From Leucobacter chromiiresistens (GTDB lineage: Bacteria > Actinomycetota > Actinomycetes > Actinomycetales > Microbacteriaceae), in assembly GCF_900102345.1 (NCBI RefSeq), contig NZ_FNKB01000001.1:558001-622000 (forward strand): a stretch of 64,000 nt of DNA. Direction: 5' to 3'. Below the pieces are notes generated by a model. That model did no database searches, was not told the origin of the DNA, and worked only from the letters and a program-made list of their open reading frames with translations. Positions 45,423 through 55,840 of this stretch are shown here, one piece after another. The first letter of the stretch is position 1. The number at the start of each line of letters is the position of its first letter. Made by a program: the position numbers and the translations under genes.

Positions 45423-45890
45423 ATGGCAATGACGTTCGATCCCTTCAGCGAGATGGACCGATGGGCGGCCACCGCGCTGCAGCAGGCCCGCTCCGGCCCC
45501 CGGCAGATGCCCGTCGACCTCCAGCGCGACCACGAGCGGTACGTGCTGAACGCCGACCTGCCGGGCGTCGATCCCGGCTCGATCGATATCGATGTCGACG
45601 GCCAGCTCCTCACCATCCGGGCCCAGCGCACGGCCGACGTGGCCGAGGGCTCCAAGTGGCTGACGCGCGAGCGCCCCTCCGGCACCTACCTGCGTCAGTT
45701 CAGCGTGGGCCAGGGCGTCGACATCGCGGGCATCTCGGCGTCGTACGACAACGGCGTGCTCAGCGTGGTCATCCCGGTCAGCGAGCAGGCGAAGCCGCGC
45801 AAGATCGCGGTCGAGGGCCAGGCCGCGCACCTCGACTCCGCCGATCCGAGCTCCGAGCGCCGCGACGCCCAGAAGTCCCTCACGCACTAG
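45423..45890 (+). CDS. hsp20: Hsp20 small heat-shock protein
   Basis: A 155-residue alpha-crystallin family chaperone. The domain spans about residues 30-125, with YVLNADLPGVDPGSIDIDVD and the ISASYDNGVLSVVIPV strand containing the A-x-x-x-N-G-V-L motif. It binds unfolding proteins without ATP. AAGGAG precedes the ATG. HrcA control is indicated by the upstream CIRCE, unusual for this gene since actinobacterial hsp20 is more often under HspR. Confidence 0.94.
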   Translation: MAMTFDPFSEMDRWAATALQQARSGPRQMPVDLQRDHERYVLNADLPGVDPGSIDIDVDGQLLTIRAQRTADVAEGSKWLTRERPSGTYLRQFSVGQGVDIAGISASYDNGVLSVVIPVSEQAKPRKIAVEGQAAHLDSADPSSERRDAQKSLTH

Positions 45891-45949
45891 CCGACCGCCG
45901 CGGCCGCCCGCACGTGCACGAGTCGGCGGCCGCACGAACAATGCGCACC

Positions 45950-45984
45950 GCGCGGGCGGGGGACGCGAGCACCCCCGCCCGCGC
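45950..45984. terminator. shared terminator hsp20 / Gfo-Idh gene
   Basis: GCGCGGGCGGGGG and CCCCCGCCCGCGC pair perfectly around nine bases between the convergent genes. It can serve both directions. Confidence 0.7.
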
Positions 45985-47030
45985 TATGCGCGCGACGTCG
46001 AGAGCCGCCCCGGACGCGGCGGGAGACCCGCCCGCGCGTAGACCGCGTCGATGAGCGCCATCGTGCGCCGCGAGCGCTCGAACCCCGCCGCGGAGCGCTC
46101 CCCCGAGCGCACCGCCTCCCGCACGCGACGCAGCTGATACGCGTACGACGCGGCGGATCCGACGTCTTCGACCCGCTCCTCCGCTCCCGCTCCGGTCGTC
46201 GTGCGCACGATCAGGCGGCCCTCCTCCTGCGGCTTCACGAAGTTCGGCAGCACCGTCTCCCCCAGGGAGCCCGAGACGCGCAACCCGAAGTTCCACTCCG
46301 GGCTCACCATGCTCGTGTGCACCCGCACCGGCACCCCGCCGAGATCCAGCTCCGCGACGACCTCTGCGTCGACGCGGTCGTCATGCACCCACCGTCGCGC
46401 CCGCGCCGACAGCAGCTCGGGGGCCGCAAGGGCGGGCAGCGCCGACCCCGCGAGCGCATCGCCGAGCAGCAGCAGGGCGTGCAGCGCATAGCAGCCGAGA
46501 TCCATGAGCGCCCCGCCCGCCAGCTCGAAGCTCCACCGCGGATCGTCCGCGCCCGGCGCGGGCATGTCCACGTGCACATCGACGCCCCGCAGCTCCCCGA
46601 TCCCGCCCGCGCGCACCACGTCGACGAGTCGATGCAGCGCGGGATGATCGGCGTAGTGGAACGCCTCCCACGCCCACCCCGGCGCGCGCTCCATCGCGGC
46701 GGCGACCCCGTCGAACTCCGCGAGATTCGCCGCGAACGGCTTCTCGACGAGCACATTGCGACCGGCCGCGAGCGCGCGCACCGCCCATTCCGCGTGCAGG
46801 GCGTTCGGCAGCCCGATGTAGACGAGATCGAGCGAGTCATCGGCGACGAGCGCCGCGTAGCTCTCCGCCGCAGACGCGAACCCTCGGTCGGCGGCGTACC
46901 GCAGCGCCCGATCGGGATCCCGAGCCGCCACCGAGGCGCGCACATCGCCGGTCTCGCGCGTCGCGGCCACGATCGCCGCATCGGCGATGCGCGACGCGCC
47001 CAGCACGCCGATGCGCAGCGGAGCGCTCAT
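45984..47030 (-). CDS. Gfo/Idh/MocA oxidoreductase (A)
   Basis: A 348-residue NAD(P)-dependent dehydrogenase of the Gfo/Idh/MocA family: Rossmann opening GVLGASRIADAA, VEKPFAAN with the catalytic lysine near residue 95, and a C-terminal substrate domain. It overlaps the IolE-like gene by four bases and is the last gene of that operon. The sugar or polyol is unknown. Confidence 0.88.
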   Translation of the reverse strand: MSAPLRIGVLGASRIADAAIVAATRETGDVRASVAARDPDRALRYAADRGFASAAESYAALVADDSLDLVYIGLPNALHAEWAVRALAAGRNVLVEKPFAANLAEFDGVAAAMERAPGWAWEAFHYADHPALHRLVDVVRAGGIGELRGVDVHVDMPAPGADDPRWSFELAGGALMDLGCYALHALLLLGDALAGSALPALAAPELLSARARRWVHDDRVDAEVVAELDLGGVPVRVHTSMVSPEWNFGLRVSGSLGETVLPNFVKPQEEGRLIVRTTTGAGAEERVEDVGSAASYAYQLRRVREAVRSGERSAAGFERSRRTMALIDAVYARAGLPPRPGRLSTSRA

Positions 47031-47920
47031 GCCGCCTCCCCCTCGCGCTCGCCGAGCATCTCGCGCAGATGCGCGACGCTGCGGCGGGCGTGCTCGAGCG
47101 CAGCGTCGGCGTCGGCGTCGCGCTCGATCACCGCGTCCTGCTCGAGCACGTACCAGCCCGCGTACCCGGCATCGCGCAGCGCGGCGACGATCTCGCCGAT
47201 GCGGGCGTCGCCCGAGCCGAGCGGCCGGTACATGCCCTGCCGCACCCCCTCGCGGTAGTCGATCTCACCCGCCCGCACCCGCGCGGCGACGGCGACGCTC
47301 ACATCCTTCATATGGGCGTGCACGATGCGGCGCGCGTGCCGCCGCACGAACGCGACCGGATCGCCGCCGCCGAGCGTGTAGTGCCCCGTATCGAGGCAGA
47401 CGCCGATGCGCGATCCCGCGAGCACCCGCTCCACGGCCTCCGGAGTCTCCACGACGGTGCCGAGATGCGGGTGCAGCGTCGCCACCACCCCCGCCGCCTC
47501 CGCCGCGACGAGCGCGCGATCGAGATTCGCGAGCAGCGTCGCCCACTCCGCATCGCTCAGCTCGACCGCCCCGTCGTAGCCCGCGTCGCCGGTGACCGCC
47601 GAGAGCACCAGGGTCGTCGCGCCCCCGGCCGCGTACGCCTCGAGTTCGCGCTCGATCGCAGGCAGCGGATCCTGCCCGTCGCGGTGCAGCACGACCGGGA
47701 AGAACCCGCCGACCGCGTCGAGCCCCGCCGCTGCGAGCGCCGATGCGCGCTCGGCGGGCGCATCGGGCAGAAACCCCTCGGGCCCGAACTCCGTCGCCGC
47801 GATCCCGAGCGACGCCATCTCGGCGAGCACGCGCTCGCGATCGAGCTGCACCCCCCAGTCGGGAACTTCGATGACGCCCCAGCTGATGGGGGCTGCGGCG
47901 ATGCGCGCGGTGCGTGCCAT
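47027..47920 (-). CDS. inosose dehydratase-like TIM-barrel protein
   Basis: A 297-residue AP-endonuclease-2 type barrel. The opening AAAPISWGVIEVPDWG and the middle VCLDTGHYTLGGGDP are features of IolE (2-keto-myo-inositol dehydratase). Metal ligands would be a Glu near 145-175, the Asp-His of LDTGH, the HAHMKD histidine and a late Glu in VLEQD. AAGGAG precedes the ATG. Placement with dehydrogenases supports an inositol or keto-sugar route. Confidence 0.82.
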   Translation of the reverse strand: MARTARIAAAPISWGVIEVPDWGVQLDRERVLAEMASLGIAATEFGPEGFLPDAPAERASALAAAGLDAVGGFFPVVLHRDGQDPLPAIERELEAYAAGGATTLVLSAVTGDAGYDGAVELSDAEWATLLANLDRALVAAEAAGVVATLHPHLGTVVETPEAVERVLAGSRIGVCLDTGHYTLGGGDPVAFVRRHARRIVHAHMKDVSVAVAARVRAGEIDYREGVRQGMYRPLGSGDARIGEIVAALRDAGYAGWYVLEQDAVIERDADADAALEHARRSVAHLREMLGEREGEAA

Positions 47921-47940
47921 GTGCGACTCCTTCGTCAGTC

Positions 47941-48016
47941 GTGCGGGGTGAGCGGTGGGGCGGTGTTGCGCGGGGGCGGTGGTGCGGGTGAGCGGTGGTG
48001 CGGTGGGAGGGGTGCG
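47941..48016. repeat. GTGAGCGGTGGTGCG minisatellite
   Basis: Degenerate repeats of GGTGAGCGGTGGTGCGG fill the 111-base gap between the IolE-like and next Gfo/Idh genes. A shorter CCACCGCACC array occurs at 35158-35190. Confidence 0.55.
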
Positions 48017-48031
48017 CGGCGGGATCCGCGT

Positions 48032-49252
48032 TCAGGCGCCGGCCGCCGTCGTCCCGTCTACCGGGGCGCTCGGCTGCCAGGTGCGCGTCTCGGCCGAGCG
48101 CTCGGCGGCGCCCACCACCTGCGCCGCAGAGAGCGCGTCCTGGATGTTCGCGTTCAGCGCCTCGCGGCCGAGCACCGCCTGCACGAACTTCTTGGCCTCG
48201 ACGACCTTGAGATCGTCGTACCCCATCGACGTGCCGGCGCCGGGCTGGAATCGGGCGAAGTCGCCCATGCCCGGCCGCGCCATGACCCGCGTGTACCCCT
48301 GATTCTCGGCGCCGAGACCGCCCGAGAGGTGCAGCTCGTTCATCCGCTCGAAATCCCAGTGCGCCGACCCGTGCGTGCCGTACACCTCGATGCCGTAACT
48401 CGCGCGCGGCCCCACCGAGACGCGCGAGGCCTCCAGCGCGCCGACCGCGTGCGCCCCCGGGGCGCCCTCCGCGATGCGCACCAGCATCCCCGCGTAGTCC
48501 TCGTTCTCGACCGGCTTCGTGTCGCCGTTCTCGATCACGGCGAAGTGCGTGCCCGTGCCCATCGGCAGCTCGGGGCGCTCGGTGTACACCGTCGACGTGA
48601 CCGCGCTGACCTCCGCGATCGGCCCGAGCGTGTACTGCACCAGGTCGACCAGGTGCCCCATGAGATCGCCGAGCACGCCCGTGCCCGCGTGCTCCCGCAC
48701 GAAGCGCCACGAGAGCGCGCCGCGGGGGTCCGCCGAGTAGTCGGCGAACATCTGGCCGCGCACGTTCGTGATGCGGCCGAGCCGGCCGTCGAGCACGAGC
48801 TCGCGCAGGTACTCGATCGCCGGGGCGTGGCGGTAGTTGAACCCGATCGAGCTCACCACCCCGGCCTCCGCCGCCGCTTCGGCGACCGCCCGGGTCTCGT
48901 GCTCGCCGCGGCCGACGGGCTTCTCGATCCAGAAGTGCTTCCCGGCGCGCGCGGCGGCGATGCCGATCTCGGCGTGGAGGAAGTTGGGGGCGCAGATGGA
49001 GACGACGTCGACTTCGGGATCGCGCAGCACGTCGTGGTAGTCGGCCGAAGCGCGCTCGTACCCGAGCACCTCCACGGCCTCGTCGGCGCGCCCCGGCGCC
49101 GGATCGGCCGCGTGCACGAGGCGCAGGCGCAGGCCGAGGTCGGGGTACGCGTAGCGCAGGTTCGCGTAGGCCCGGCTGTGCAGTCGCCCCATCCAGCCGA
49201 CGCTGATGAGCCCCACCCCGATCTCGACGGTCCCGTCTTCCCGTTTCCGCAT
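48032..49252 (-). CDS. Gfo/Idh/MocA oxidoreductase (B)
   Basis: A 406-residue dehydrogenase. Rossmann motif GLISVGWMGRLHS, catalytic IEKPVGRG near residue 105, and GDLMGHLVDLVQYTLG near 190 are visible. The NYRHAPA loop follows the lysine. It begins the operon that continues with the IolE-like and Gfo-A genes and is transcribed from a strong upstream promoter. Confidence 0.88.
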   Translation of the reverse strand: MRKREDGTVEIGVGLISVGWMGRLHSRAYANLRYAYPDLGLRLRLVHAADPAPGRADEAVEVLGYERASADYHDVLRDPEVDVVSICAPNFLHAEIGIAAARAGKHFWIEKPVGRGEHETRAVAEAAAEAGVVSSIGFNYRHAPAIEYLRELVLDGRLGRITNVRGQMFADYSADPRGALSWRFVREHAGTGVLGDLMGHLVDLVQYTLGPIAEVSAVTSTVYTERPELPMGTGTHFAVIENGDTKPVENEDYAGMLVRIAEGAPGAHAVGALEASRVSVGPRASYGIEVYGTHGSAHWDFERMNELHLSGGLGAENQGYTRVMARPGMGDFARFQPGAGTSMGYDDLKVVEAKKFVQAVLGREALNANIQDALSAAQVVGAAERSAETRTWQPSAPVDGTTAAGA

Positions 49253-49354
49253 GAGCGCCCGCCTTCGTGTTCGTGGTGCTGCGCACCGATCGTCATCGTG
49301 GAGGCCCGAACGGCGGCGAGGTGCACTGGAGCGCCGCGGGGTGGACCGGTCCAA

Positions 49355-49384
49355 ATTGTATGAACAAAGTCGTCGCGCTGTCAA
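49355..49384 (-). promoter_or_regulatory. promoter and operator of the Gfo-B operon
   Basis: TTGACA (49379-49384) and TACAAT (49355-49360) on the minus strand are 18 bases apart, a near-consensus promoter. TTGTTCATACAA (49356-49367) covers the -10 and has the TGT-N4-ACA layout shared with three other promoters of this region. Confidence 0.7.
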
Positions 49385-49536
49385 CGGCACTGCTCGCGCG
49401 CCCCTGGGCTCCCCGCCCCGCGCCCGCCCCGCGCCCGCCCCGCGTCCGCGCCCGCCGTCCGGCGCCCGCGCGCCTCCGCGCCCGCGCCCGTCCCGCGCGC
49501 CTCCGCGCCCGTCGTCCAGCGCCTCCCCCCCCTCCT
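49385..49536. other. GC-rich spacer
   Basis: Between the Gfo-B promoter and the palindromic element the sequence is CGCGCCCG-rich low complexity. I see no gene or site in it. Confidence 0.5.
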
Positions 49537-49622
49537 GCGCCGAGACCGAGGGTTCGCGCCGAGACCGAGGGAGTTCGCGCGTGCGATTCGCTCGTGGTCG
49601 GCGCAAACCCTCGGTCTCGGCG
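49537..49622. repeat. palindromic repeat element (49.6 kb copy)
   Basis: Two direct arms, GCGCCGAGACCGAGGGTT at 49537-49554 and a second beginning near 49557, face AAACCCTCGGTCTCGGCG at 49605-49622. It lies after the sugar ABC transporter genes. Confidence 0.8.
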
Positions 49623-49728
49623 AGGTTGAGCGCGGCGCGGGGCCCCGGGCGGCGCGGCGCGGGGCCCCGGGCAGCGCGGGGGCCGGCGCGCACCGGGCGC
49701 ATCGCGGCCCGCTGCGCGCCCCTCGCGC

Positions 49729-50688
49729 TCAGCGGCGCGACCGCCCGCGGACGCCGCCTTCGGGCTCGTCCTCGTCGTCGGCGTACTCGCCCGGGATGAC
49801 GGTGACCGACTCGGTCACCTCGACCCGGCCCACGCCTGCGGCGGTGTCGCCCTGGATCTCGTCGCGGATCGTGCGCACCGCATCGGTGCTCGTGCCGACA
49901 TCGCGGAGCTCGTGCACGAGCTGCTCCAGCTCGGCGCCGCCGGCCATGAGGCCCGTCAGCTCCTCGAGCGAGATCGCCGACTTCTCGTGGTAGCCGATGC
50001 TCTGGCCGCGCTTGAGCAGCAGGAAGCGGTCGCCCACGGGGTAGGCGTGGTGCGGGTTGTGCGTGATGAAGATCACGCCGAGGCCCCGATCCCGCGCCTG
50101 GATGATGTAGCGCAGCACCACGCCCGACTGCTTGACGCCGAGCGCCGCGGTCGGCTCGTCGAGAATGAGCACCTTCGCCCCGAAGTACACCGCCCGGGCG
50201 ATCGCGACGCACTGCCGCTCACCACCCGACAAGGTGCCGATCGGCTGATCCACGTCGCGCAGGTCGATGCCCATGTCGAGCAGCTCCTGCTTCGCCGTCT
50301 GGCGCATGAAGTCGACGTCGAGGCGCTGGAACGGACCCCACCCCTTCGTCTGCTCGGAGCCGAGGAAGAAGTTGCGCCAGACCGGCATGAGCGGAGCGAC
50401 GGCGAGATCCTGATACACCGTCGCGATGCCCCGGTTCAGCGCCTCGCGCGGCGAATCGAACCGCACGGGCTCCCCCTCGACGAGGTACTCGCCCGCGGTG
50501 TGCTGATGGAGGCCGGCGATGATCTTGATGAGCGTCGACTTGCCGGCGCCGTTGTCGCCGAGCACGCACATCACCTCGCCGGCCGAGACCTTCAGGCTGA
50601 CGTCGCGGAGCGCGATGATGTTGCCGTACCGCTTCTCGGCCTCGCGCAGCTCGACGAGCGGCGCAGCGGCGGTCGCTGTGGCGTTCAC
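49729..50688 (-). CDS. sugar ABC ATPase, single-domain
   Basis: A 319-residue ATPase with Walker [10 protein letters not shown], signature LSGGERQ, and Walker [13 protein letters not shown]. Unlike RbsA it has a single nucleotide-binding domain, as in FrcA-type transporters; residues 250-319 form an acidic tail ending in basic residues. The GTG at 50688 overlaps the permease stop. Confidence 0.9.
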   Translation of the reverse strand: MNATATAAAPLVELREAEKRYGNIIALRDVSLKVSAGEVMCVLGDNGAGKSTLIKIIAGLHQHTAGEYLVEGEPVRFDSPREALNRGIATVYQDLAVAPLMPVWRNFFLGSEQTKGWGPFQRLDVDFMRQTAKQELLDMGIDLRDVDQPIGTLSGGERQCVAIARAVYFGAKVLILDEPTAALGVKQSGVVLRYIIQARDRGLGVIFITHNPHHAYPVGDRFLLLKRGQSIGYHEKSAISLEELTGLMAGGAELEQLVHELRDVGTSTDAVRTIRDEIQGDTAAGVGRVEVTESVTVIPGEYADDEDEPEGGVRGRSRR

Positions 50689-51731
50689 TTCTTCCCTCCC
50701 CGCGCCGCGCGGCGCTGCAGCGTGAAGTTCAGCACGGTCGCGCCGAGCAGCATGGCGCCGAGGAAGAACTTCAGCCAGTCCGGATTCCATTCGGCGTAGA
50801 CGACGCCCTTGAGCGCCATGCCGTAGATCAGGGCGCCGATCGCGCCGCCGATCGCCGAGCCGTATCCGCCGGTCATGAGGCAGCCGCCCACGACGGCCGC
50901 GATGATGTAGAGGAACTCGTTGCCGATGCCCTCGCCCGACTGCACCGTCTTGAACGCGAAGAGCTGATGCATGCCGAGCAGCCAGGCGCAGAAGCTCACG
51001 CCCATGTAGAGGCCGATCTTCGTCTTCACGACGGGCACGCCCACGGCGCGAGCCGCGTCGGGGGCGCCGCCCGACGAGAAGATCCAGTTGCCGATCTTGG
51101 TGCGCTGCAGAATCCAGGTCGCGATGAGCACCAGGATGATCCAGTAGAACACCGTGATCTTGACGTTGACGCCGAAGACGGGGATGTCGGCGGCGAACAC
51201 GGCCTCCGCCGAGGCGAACCCCGGCCACTGGGCGATGGACGGGGCGGCGACGCCGCCGGTGAGTGCGCGGGTGACGCCCAGGTTGAGGCCCGTCAGCATG
51301 AAGAAGGTCGCGAGCGTGATGATGAAGCTCGAGAGCTTCGTCTTCGTCAGCAGCCAGCCGTTGAGCAGCCCGATCAGGAGCGAGAAGACCAGCCCGACGG
51401 TCGCTCCGACCCAGACGTTCCCCCCGAACCAGTACATGAAGAGGGACGAGGAGAGCGCCGCCGAGATGACGCCGACGCCGGCCGACAGGTCGACCTCGCC
51501 GCCGATCATCAGCAGTGAGACGCCCACCGCCATGATGCCGACCGTCGACGCGCCGTACAGGATCGTCGCGATGGAGTTCGGCTGGGTGAACTGGGGGGCG
51601 ACCACGGCGAACATGATCGCGAGCACCAGTGCGGCCGCGGTGGCGCCCGCTTCGGGCTTCGTGAAGAACCTGGTGAAGAGGTTGCCGGAGGCGACGCGCT
51701 CGTCGAGCTTCGGAGCTGTTGCTGTACTCAT
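50685..51731 (-). CDS. sugar ABC permease
   Basis: A 348-residue RbsC/FrcC-type permease with about ten helices; [20 protein letters not shown] near residue 78 and the [21 protein letters not shown] helix are family hallmarks. It follows the binding-protein gene by 27 bases. Confidence 0.92.
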   Translation of the reverse strand: MSTATAPKLDERVASGNLFTRFFTKPEAGATAAALVLAIMFAVVAPQFTQPNSIATILYGASTVGIMAVGVSLLMIGGEVDLSAGVGVISAALSSSLFMYWFGGNVWVGATVGLVFSLLIGLLNGWLLTKTKLSSFIITLATFFMLTGLNLGVTRALTGGVAAPSIAQWPGFASAEAVFAADIPVFGVNVKITVFYWIILVLIATWILQRTKIGNWIFSSGGAPDAARAVGVPVVKTKIGLYMGVSFCAWLLGMHQLFAFKTVQSGEGIGNEFLYIIAAVVGGCLMTGGYGSAIGGAIGALIYGMALKGVVYAEWNPDWLKFFLGAMLLGATVLNFTLQRRAARGGKK

Positions 51732-51758
51732 GGATTCGACCTTCCGGTGCGACCCTTC

Positions 51759-52772
<1,014 letters not shown>

Positions 52773-52799
52773 AGCTGCACTCCATCGTGTAATTGAACT

Positions 52800-52811
52800 A
52801 ATGTCGTTACA
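52800..52811. promoter_or_regulatory. LacI-type operator of the sugar ABC operon
   Basis: AATGTCGTTACA is identical to the core of the site between the sugar porter and TauE genes at 62120-62131. It lies 28 bases before the binding-protein start. From here to 53140 (about 330 bases) I see no other gene or site. Confidence 0.65.
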
Positions 52812-53140
52812 AAGCTTGCGCTCTGGGTTCACAGTACCGTAACTTTCACGAACAAGCATCTCCTCCGATAAAGGTTGGGTAACGACCGCGCGGCGCTGCA
52901 TTCACGGCTCGACTGCGCACGGCTGCGGGCGGTCGGGCGCCTTCGAGCGCCGTCGGGATCACCGCTCGCCGTCAGGCTCCTTCGGGCGCAGGTGGTTCCG
53001 GCCGGCGCCGTCGGAGCCTCTTGCAGCGTACCGCTCCCGGCGGGCCCGCTCCGTGCTGGGCGGTCGCGCCGGGTGCGCCCGCGGCGGCGAGCGCGCCCCG
53101 TGCACGGCGGGTGCGCCCTGTCGGCGCCCTCCGCAGCTCG

Positions 53141-54301
53141 TCACGCCGAGGCGCGCACCACGAGCGTCGGCGGGATCAGCACCTCGCCGCTCGACCGATC
53201 CCCCGCGCCCATTGACCCCGCGCCCGCCCGATCCGCACTCATTGACTCCGCGCCGGCCCGGTCCGCACCCTGCCGCCACGGTGCCGCGACCCCCGGCGCC
53301 GCGAAACCCGGCGCCGCGAGCAGCGCCTCCGCGGCCTCCCGGCCGATGCGCCGATTGTCGGGGTCGACGGTCGTCAGGGAGATGCGCGGGATCGCGGCGA
53401 GGGTCGTGCCGTCGTACCCCACGACGCGGCACCCGCGCGGCACCCCGACGCCTGCGGACTCGAGCGCCGTGATGACGCCCACCGCGGTCACGTCGTTCAC
53501 GGCGACGATGGCCTGGGGCAGACGATCCTCCGCGAGCAGCCGCGCCACCGCGCGGCGCGCAGCCACCGCGGCGTCGCGAGCGCCCGCATCCGAGGAGTCG
53601 GCGCGCTCGACCCACGCGCGCGCGCCGAAACCCCGCCGCTCGGCCGCCGCGACGAACGCGCGCTCCCGCGCCGCCGCCACCGTGCCGCCGTCGCCGCCCA
53701 CGAACGCGACGCGCTCGACGCCCTGGGCGGCGAGGTGCGCGACCACGAGGTCGAGCCCCGCCGCATCGTCGGTGCGCACCGCGGCGACGACGTCGGGCGT
53801 CGCATCGATCGCGCTCGCCACCACCGTCGGAATCGCGGCCGTCAGCTCAGCCAGCTCCGCGAACTCCGGAATCGTGCCGACCGCGATGAGCCCCGACGGG
53901 CGCAGATCGCGCAGCACGTCGATGTTGTCGCGATCCAGCACCGCGCCGCCCGCCCCGTCGTCGACCTGCGCGCTCAGAATCATGGTGCGCCGGCCCGCCT
54001 CGGCCAGACGCGCCTTCGCCGCCCCGACGATCTCGGCGAACAACGGGTTGTGCAGGTTCGAGACGAGGATCGCGACGATGTCGCGGCGCCCCGCCGACAA
54101 CGACTGCGCGACCAGGTTCGGGCGGTACCCGAGCTGCTCGGCCGCGTGCAGCACGCGCAGTCGGCGCTCCTCGCTCACCGTGCCGCCTCCGGTGAACACG
54201 AGCGACACCAGCGACTTCGAGACCCCGGCGACCCGGGCGACATCGCGGATCGTGGGCGAGCGCACGGGCCCTCCCGGCGTTGCGCTCGTGTCGTGCACCA
54301 T
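53141..54301 (-). CDS. LacI family regulator (1)
   Basis: A 386-residue repressor with the LacI helix-turn-helix at residues 17-63 (TIRDVARVAGVSKSLVSLVF) and a ligand domain to about 330. A 40-residue insertion near the C-terminus carries repeats of DRAGAGSM. GAGGAGAG precedes the ATG. It lies next to the sugar ABC operon and IolG-like gene and is the leading candidate to bind the TGT-N4-ACA sites. Confidence 0.9.
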   Translation of the reverse strand: MVHDTSATPGGPVRSPTIRDVARVAGVSKSLVSLVFTGGGTVSEERRLRVLHAAEQLGYRPNLVAQSLSAGRRDIVAILVSNLHNPLFAEIVGAAKARLAEAGRRTMILSAQVDDGAGGAVLDRDNIDVLRDLRPSGLIAVGTIPEFAELAELTAAIPTVVASAIDATPDVVAAVRTDDAAGLDLVVAHLAAQGVERVAFVGGDGGTVAAARERAFVAAAERRGFGARAWVERADSSDAGARDAAVAARRAVARLLAEDRLPQAIVAVNDVTAVGVITALESAGVGVPRGCRVVGYDGTTLAAIPRISLTTVDPDNRRIGREAAEALLAAPGFAAPGVAAPWRQGADRAGAESMSADRAGAGSMGAGDRSSGEVLIPPTLVVRASA

Positions 54302-54402
54302 CGTCTCTCCTCGCGTCCCGTTCATCATAGGGGCGGCGCCGGCGCGATCCGGGCGTTCGCCCGATCACGGCGTTCGCGCGATGCGGGCGTCTGCGCGATC
54401 CG

Positions 54403-55416
54403 CTAGAGCTCGACGCCGACGGTCGCGCCGGTCTCGGCGGATCGCTGCGCGGCATCGGCCAGAATCAGCGCCGCCCGCCCGTCGTCGAACGTCGGGCTCG
54501 TGGACGGCTCGCCGCGCACCAGCCGCACGAATTCGCCGAGCTCCGCGGCGTACGCCGTCGCGTAGCGCTCGAGGAAGAACTCGGGGTACGGCGGCCGCGC
54601 CTCGACCGCGTCGCCGTTCGAGAGCACGACGGTGTTCTGCTGCGGATTGCCCACCTGCAGCATGCCGGTCGCGCCGAACGCCTCCATGCGCTGGTCGTAG
54701 CCGATGGCGCTGTGGCGCGAGTTCACGATCGTGACGATCGCACCCGACTCCGTCTGGAGCGTCACGACGGCGGTGTCGAAGTCGCCGTGCTCGCGCGCGC
54801 CGGCGTCGAAGGTGCGCGCGCCGGTGGCGCTGACGGCGACGATGCGGTCGTCGCTCGTGAAGAAGCGCGCCATGTCGAAGTCGTGGATCGTCATGTCGCG
54901 GAAGATGCCTCCCGACACCCCGATGTACTCCGCCGGAGGCGCTGCCGGGTCGCGGCTGATGATGATCAGCTGCTCGAGCGCGCCGATCTCCCCCGCGCGC
55001 ACCCGGGCGCGGGCGGAGGCGTGATTCGGGTCGAAGCGCCGGTTGAATCCGAGCGCGACCGGCACGCCGCTCGCCGCGATCAGCGGGCGCAGGGCGTCGA
55101 CGCGGGCGATGTCGAGGTCGATCGGCTTCTCGCACAGCACGGGCAGGCCGGCGCGCACGGAGGCCTCGATGAGGTCGACGTGGGTGGGGGTCGGTGAGGC
55201 GATGAGGATCGCATCGACCTCGCCCGACGCGATGAGCTGCTCGGCGGATTCGGTGGCGATCGCCCCGTACCGCTCGGCGACCGCGCTCGCGCCCGCGATG
55301 AAGGGGTCGGCCACCCACGAGAGCACCGCCTCGGGAGAGGCGGCGATGCTCGCGGCGTGCACCTGGCCGATGCGGCCGGTTCCGATGAGTCCGATGCGTA
55401 CGGGTTGCTGCGTCAT
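54403..55416 (-). CDS. iolG: inositol 2-dehydrogenase-like (IolG)
   Basis: A 337-residue Gfo/Idh/MocA member with LIGTGRIGQVHA, CEKPIDLD (catalytic lysine near 96), GFNRRFDPNH and GGIFRDMTIHDFDMARF near residue 165, the combination typical of myo-inositol 2-dehydrogenase. It would oxidise an inositol to the 2-keto form, the substrate of IolE. AAGGGA precedes the ATG. Confidence 0.85.
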   Translation of the reverse strand: MTQQPVRIGLIGTGRIGQVHAASIAASPEAVLSWVADPFIAGASAVAERYGAIATESAEQLIASGEVDAILIASPTPTHVDLIEASVRAGLPVLCEKPIDLDIARVDALRPLIAASGVPVALGFNRRFDPNHASARARVRAGEIGALEQLIIISRDPAAPPAEYIGVSGGIFRDMTIHDFDMARFFTSDDRIVAVSATGARTFDAGAREHGDFDTAVVTLQTESGAIVTIVNSRHSAIGYDQRMEAFGATGMLQVGNPQQNTVVLSNGDAVEARPPYPEFFLERYATAYAAELGEFVRLVRGEPSTSPTFDDGRAALILADAAQRSAETGATVGVEL

Positions 55417-55518
55417 TGCGGTTCCCTTGGGTCTCGTGCGGTTCGGTAGCGGTTCTGCGGCGCTGCGAAGGCCGGGGGGCTCGGACGCGGTGCGGGCCGC
55501 ATGCCCGCGCGAACGAAA

Positions 55519-55528
55519 TGTTCGTACA
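55519..55528. promoter_or_regulatory. LacI-type site before iolG
   Basis: TGTTCGTACA within AAATGTTCGTACAAA has the TGT-N4-ACA form. TACAAT (minus strand, 55536-55541) just upstream could be the -10, with the site at the transcription start. Confidence 0.5.
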
Positions 55529-55614
55529 AACTCTGATTGTAGGGCGCGGCGGGGTCGGTGCGCCACCTGCGCCCTGCCGGGCGTGGGGCCGGGGGCGGGG
55601 CGGGGGTGCCCCGG

Positions 55615-55741
55615 GGTGAGCAGTTCTTGCGACGCATACCTGCGTACGAGTACCGCAACTGCTCACCCTCGCTCGTCTCCTCTCGGGCGGTGAGCGCTTT
55701 CTGCGACCGCAAGCCGGGTTCGAATGCAGCAACTACTCACC
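55615..55741. repeat. two 53-bp palindromic elements
   Basis: Element 1 (55615-55667) has arms GGTGAGCAGTT and AACTGCTCACC; element 2 (55689-55741) has GGTGAGCGCTT and AACTACTCACC. Both are exactly 53 bp, 74 bp apart, and share TGCGAC and GCAACT inner blocks. They fill the gap between LacI (2) and iolG. The rest of 55417-55840 holds no gene. Confidence 0.75.
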
Positions 55742-55840
55742 CGGGGGAGGGCGCCACCCGGAAAGGGGGGCGACGATCACGAGCGGATGCCGACGCTCGG
55801 GCAGGCGAACGGGACCGCGGGGCGGGCGAGGAACGGCGCG

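Noticed and set aside
47941..48016. Small coding gene in the minisatellite gap
   Set aside because: Translations give only His/Pro/Thr/Arg repeats and there is no ribosome site.
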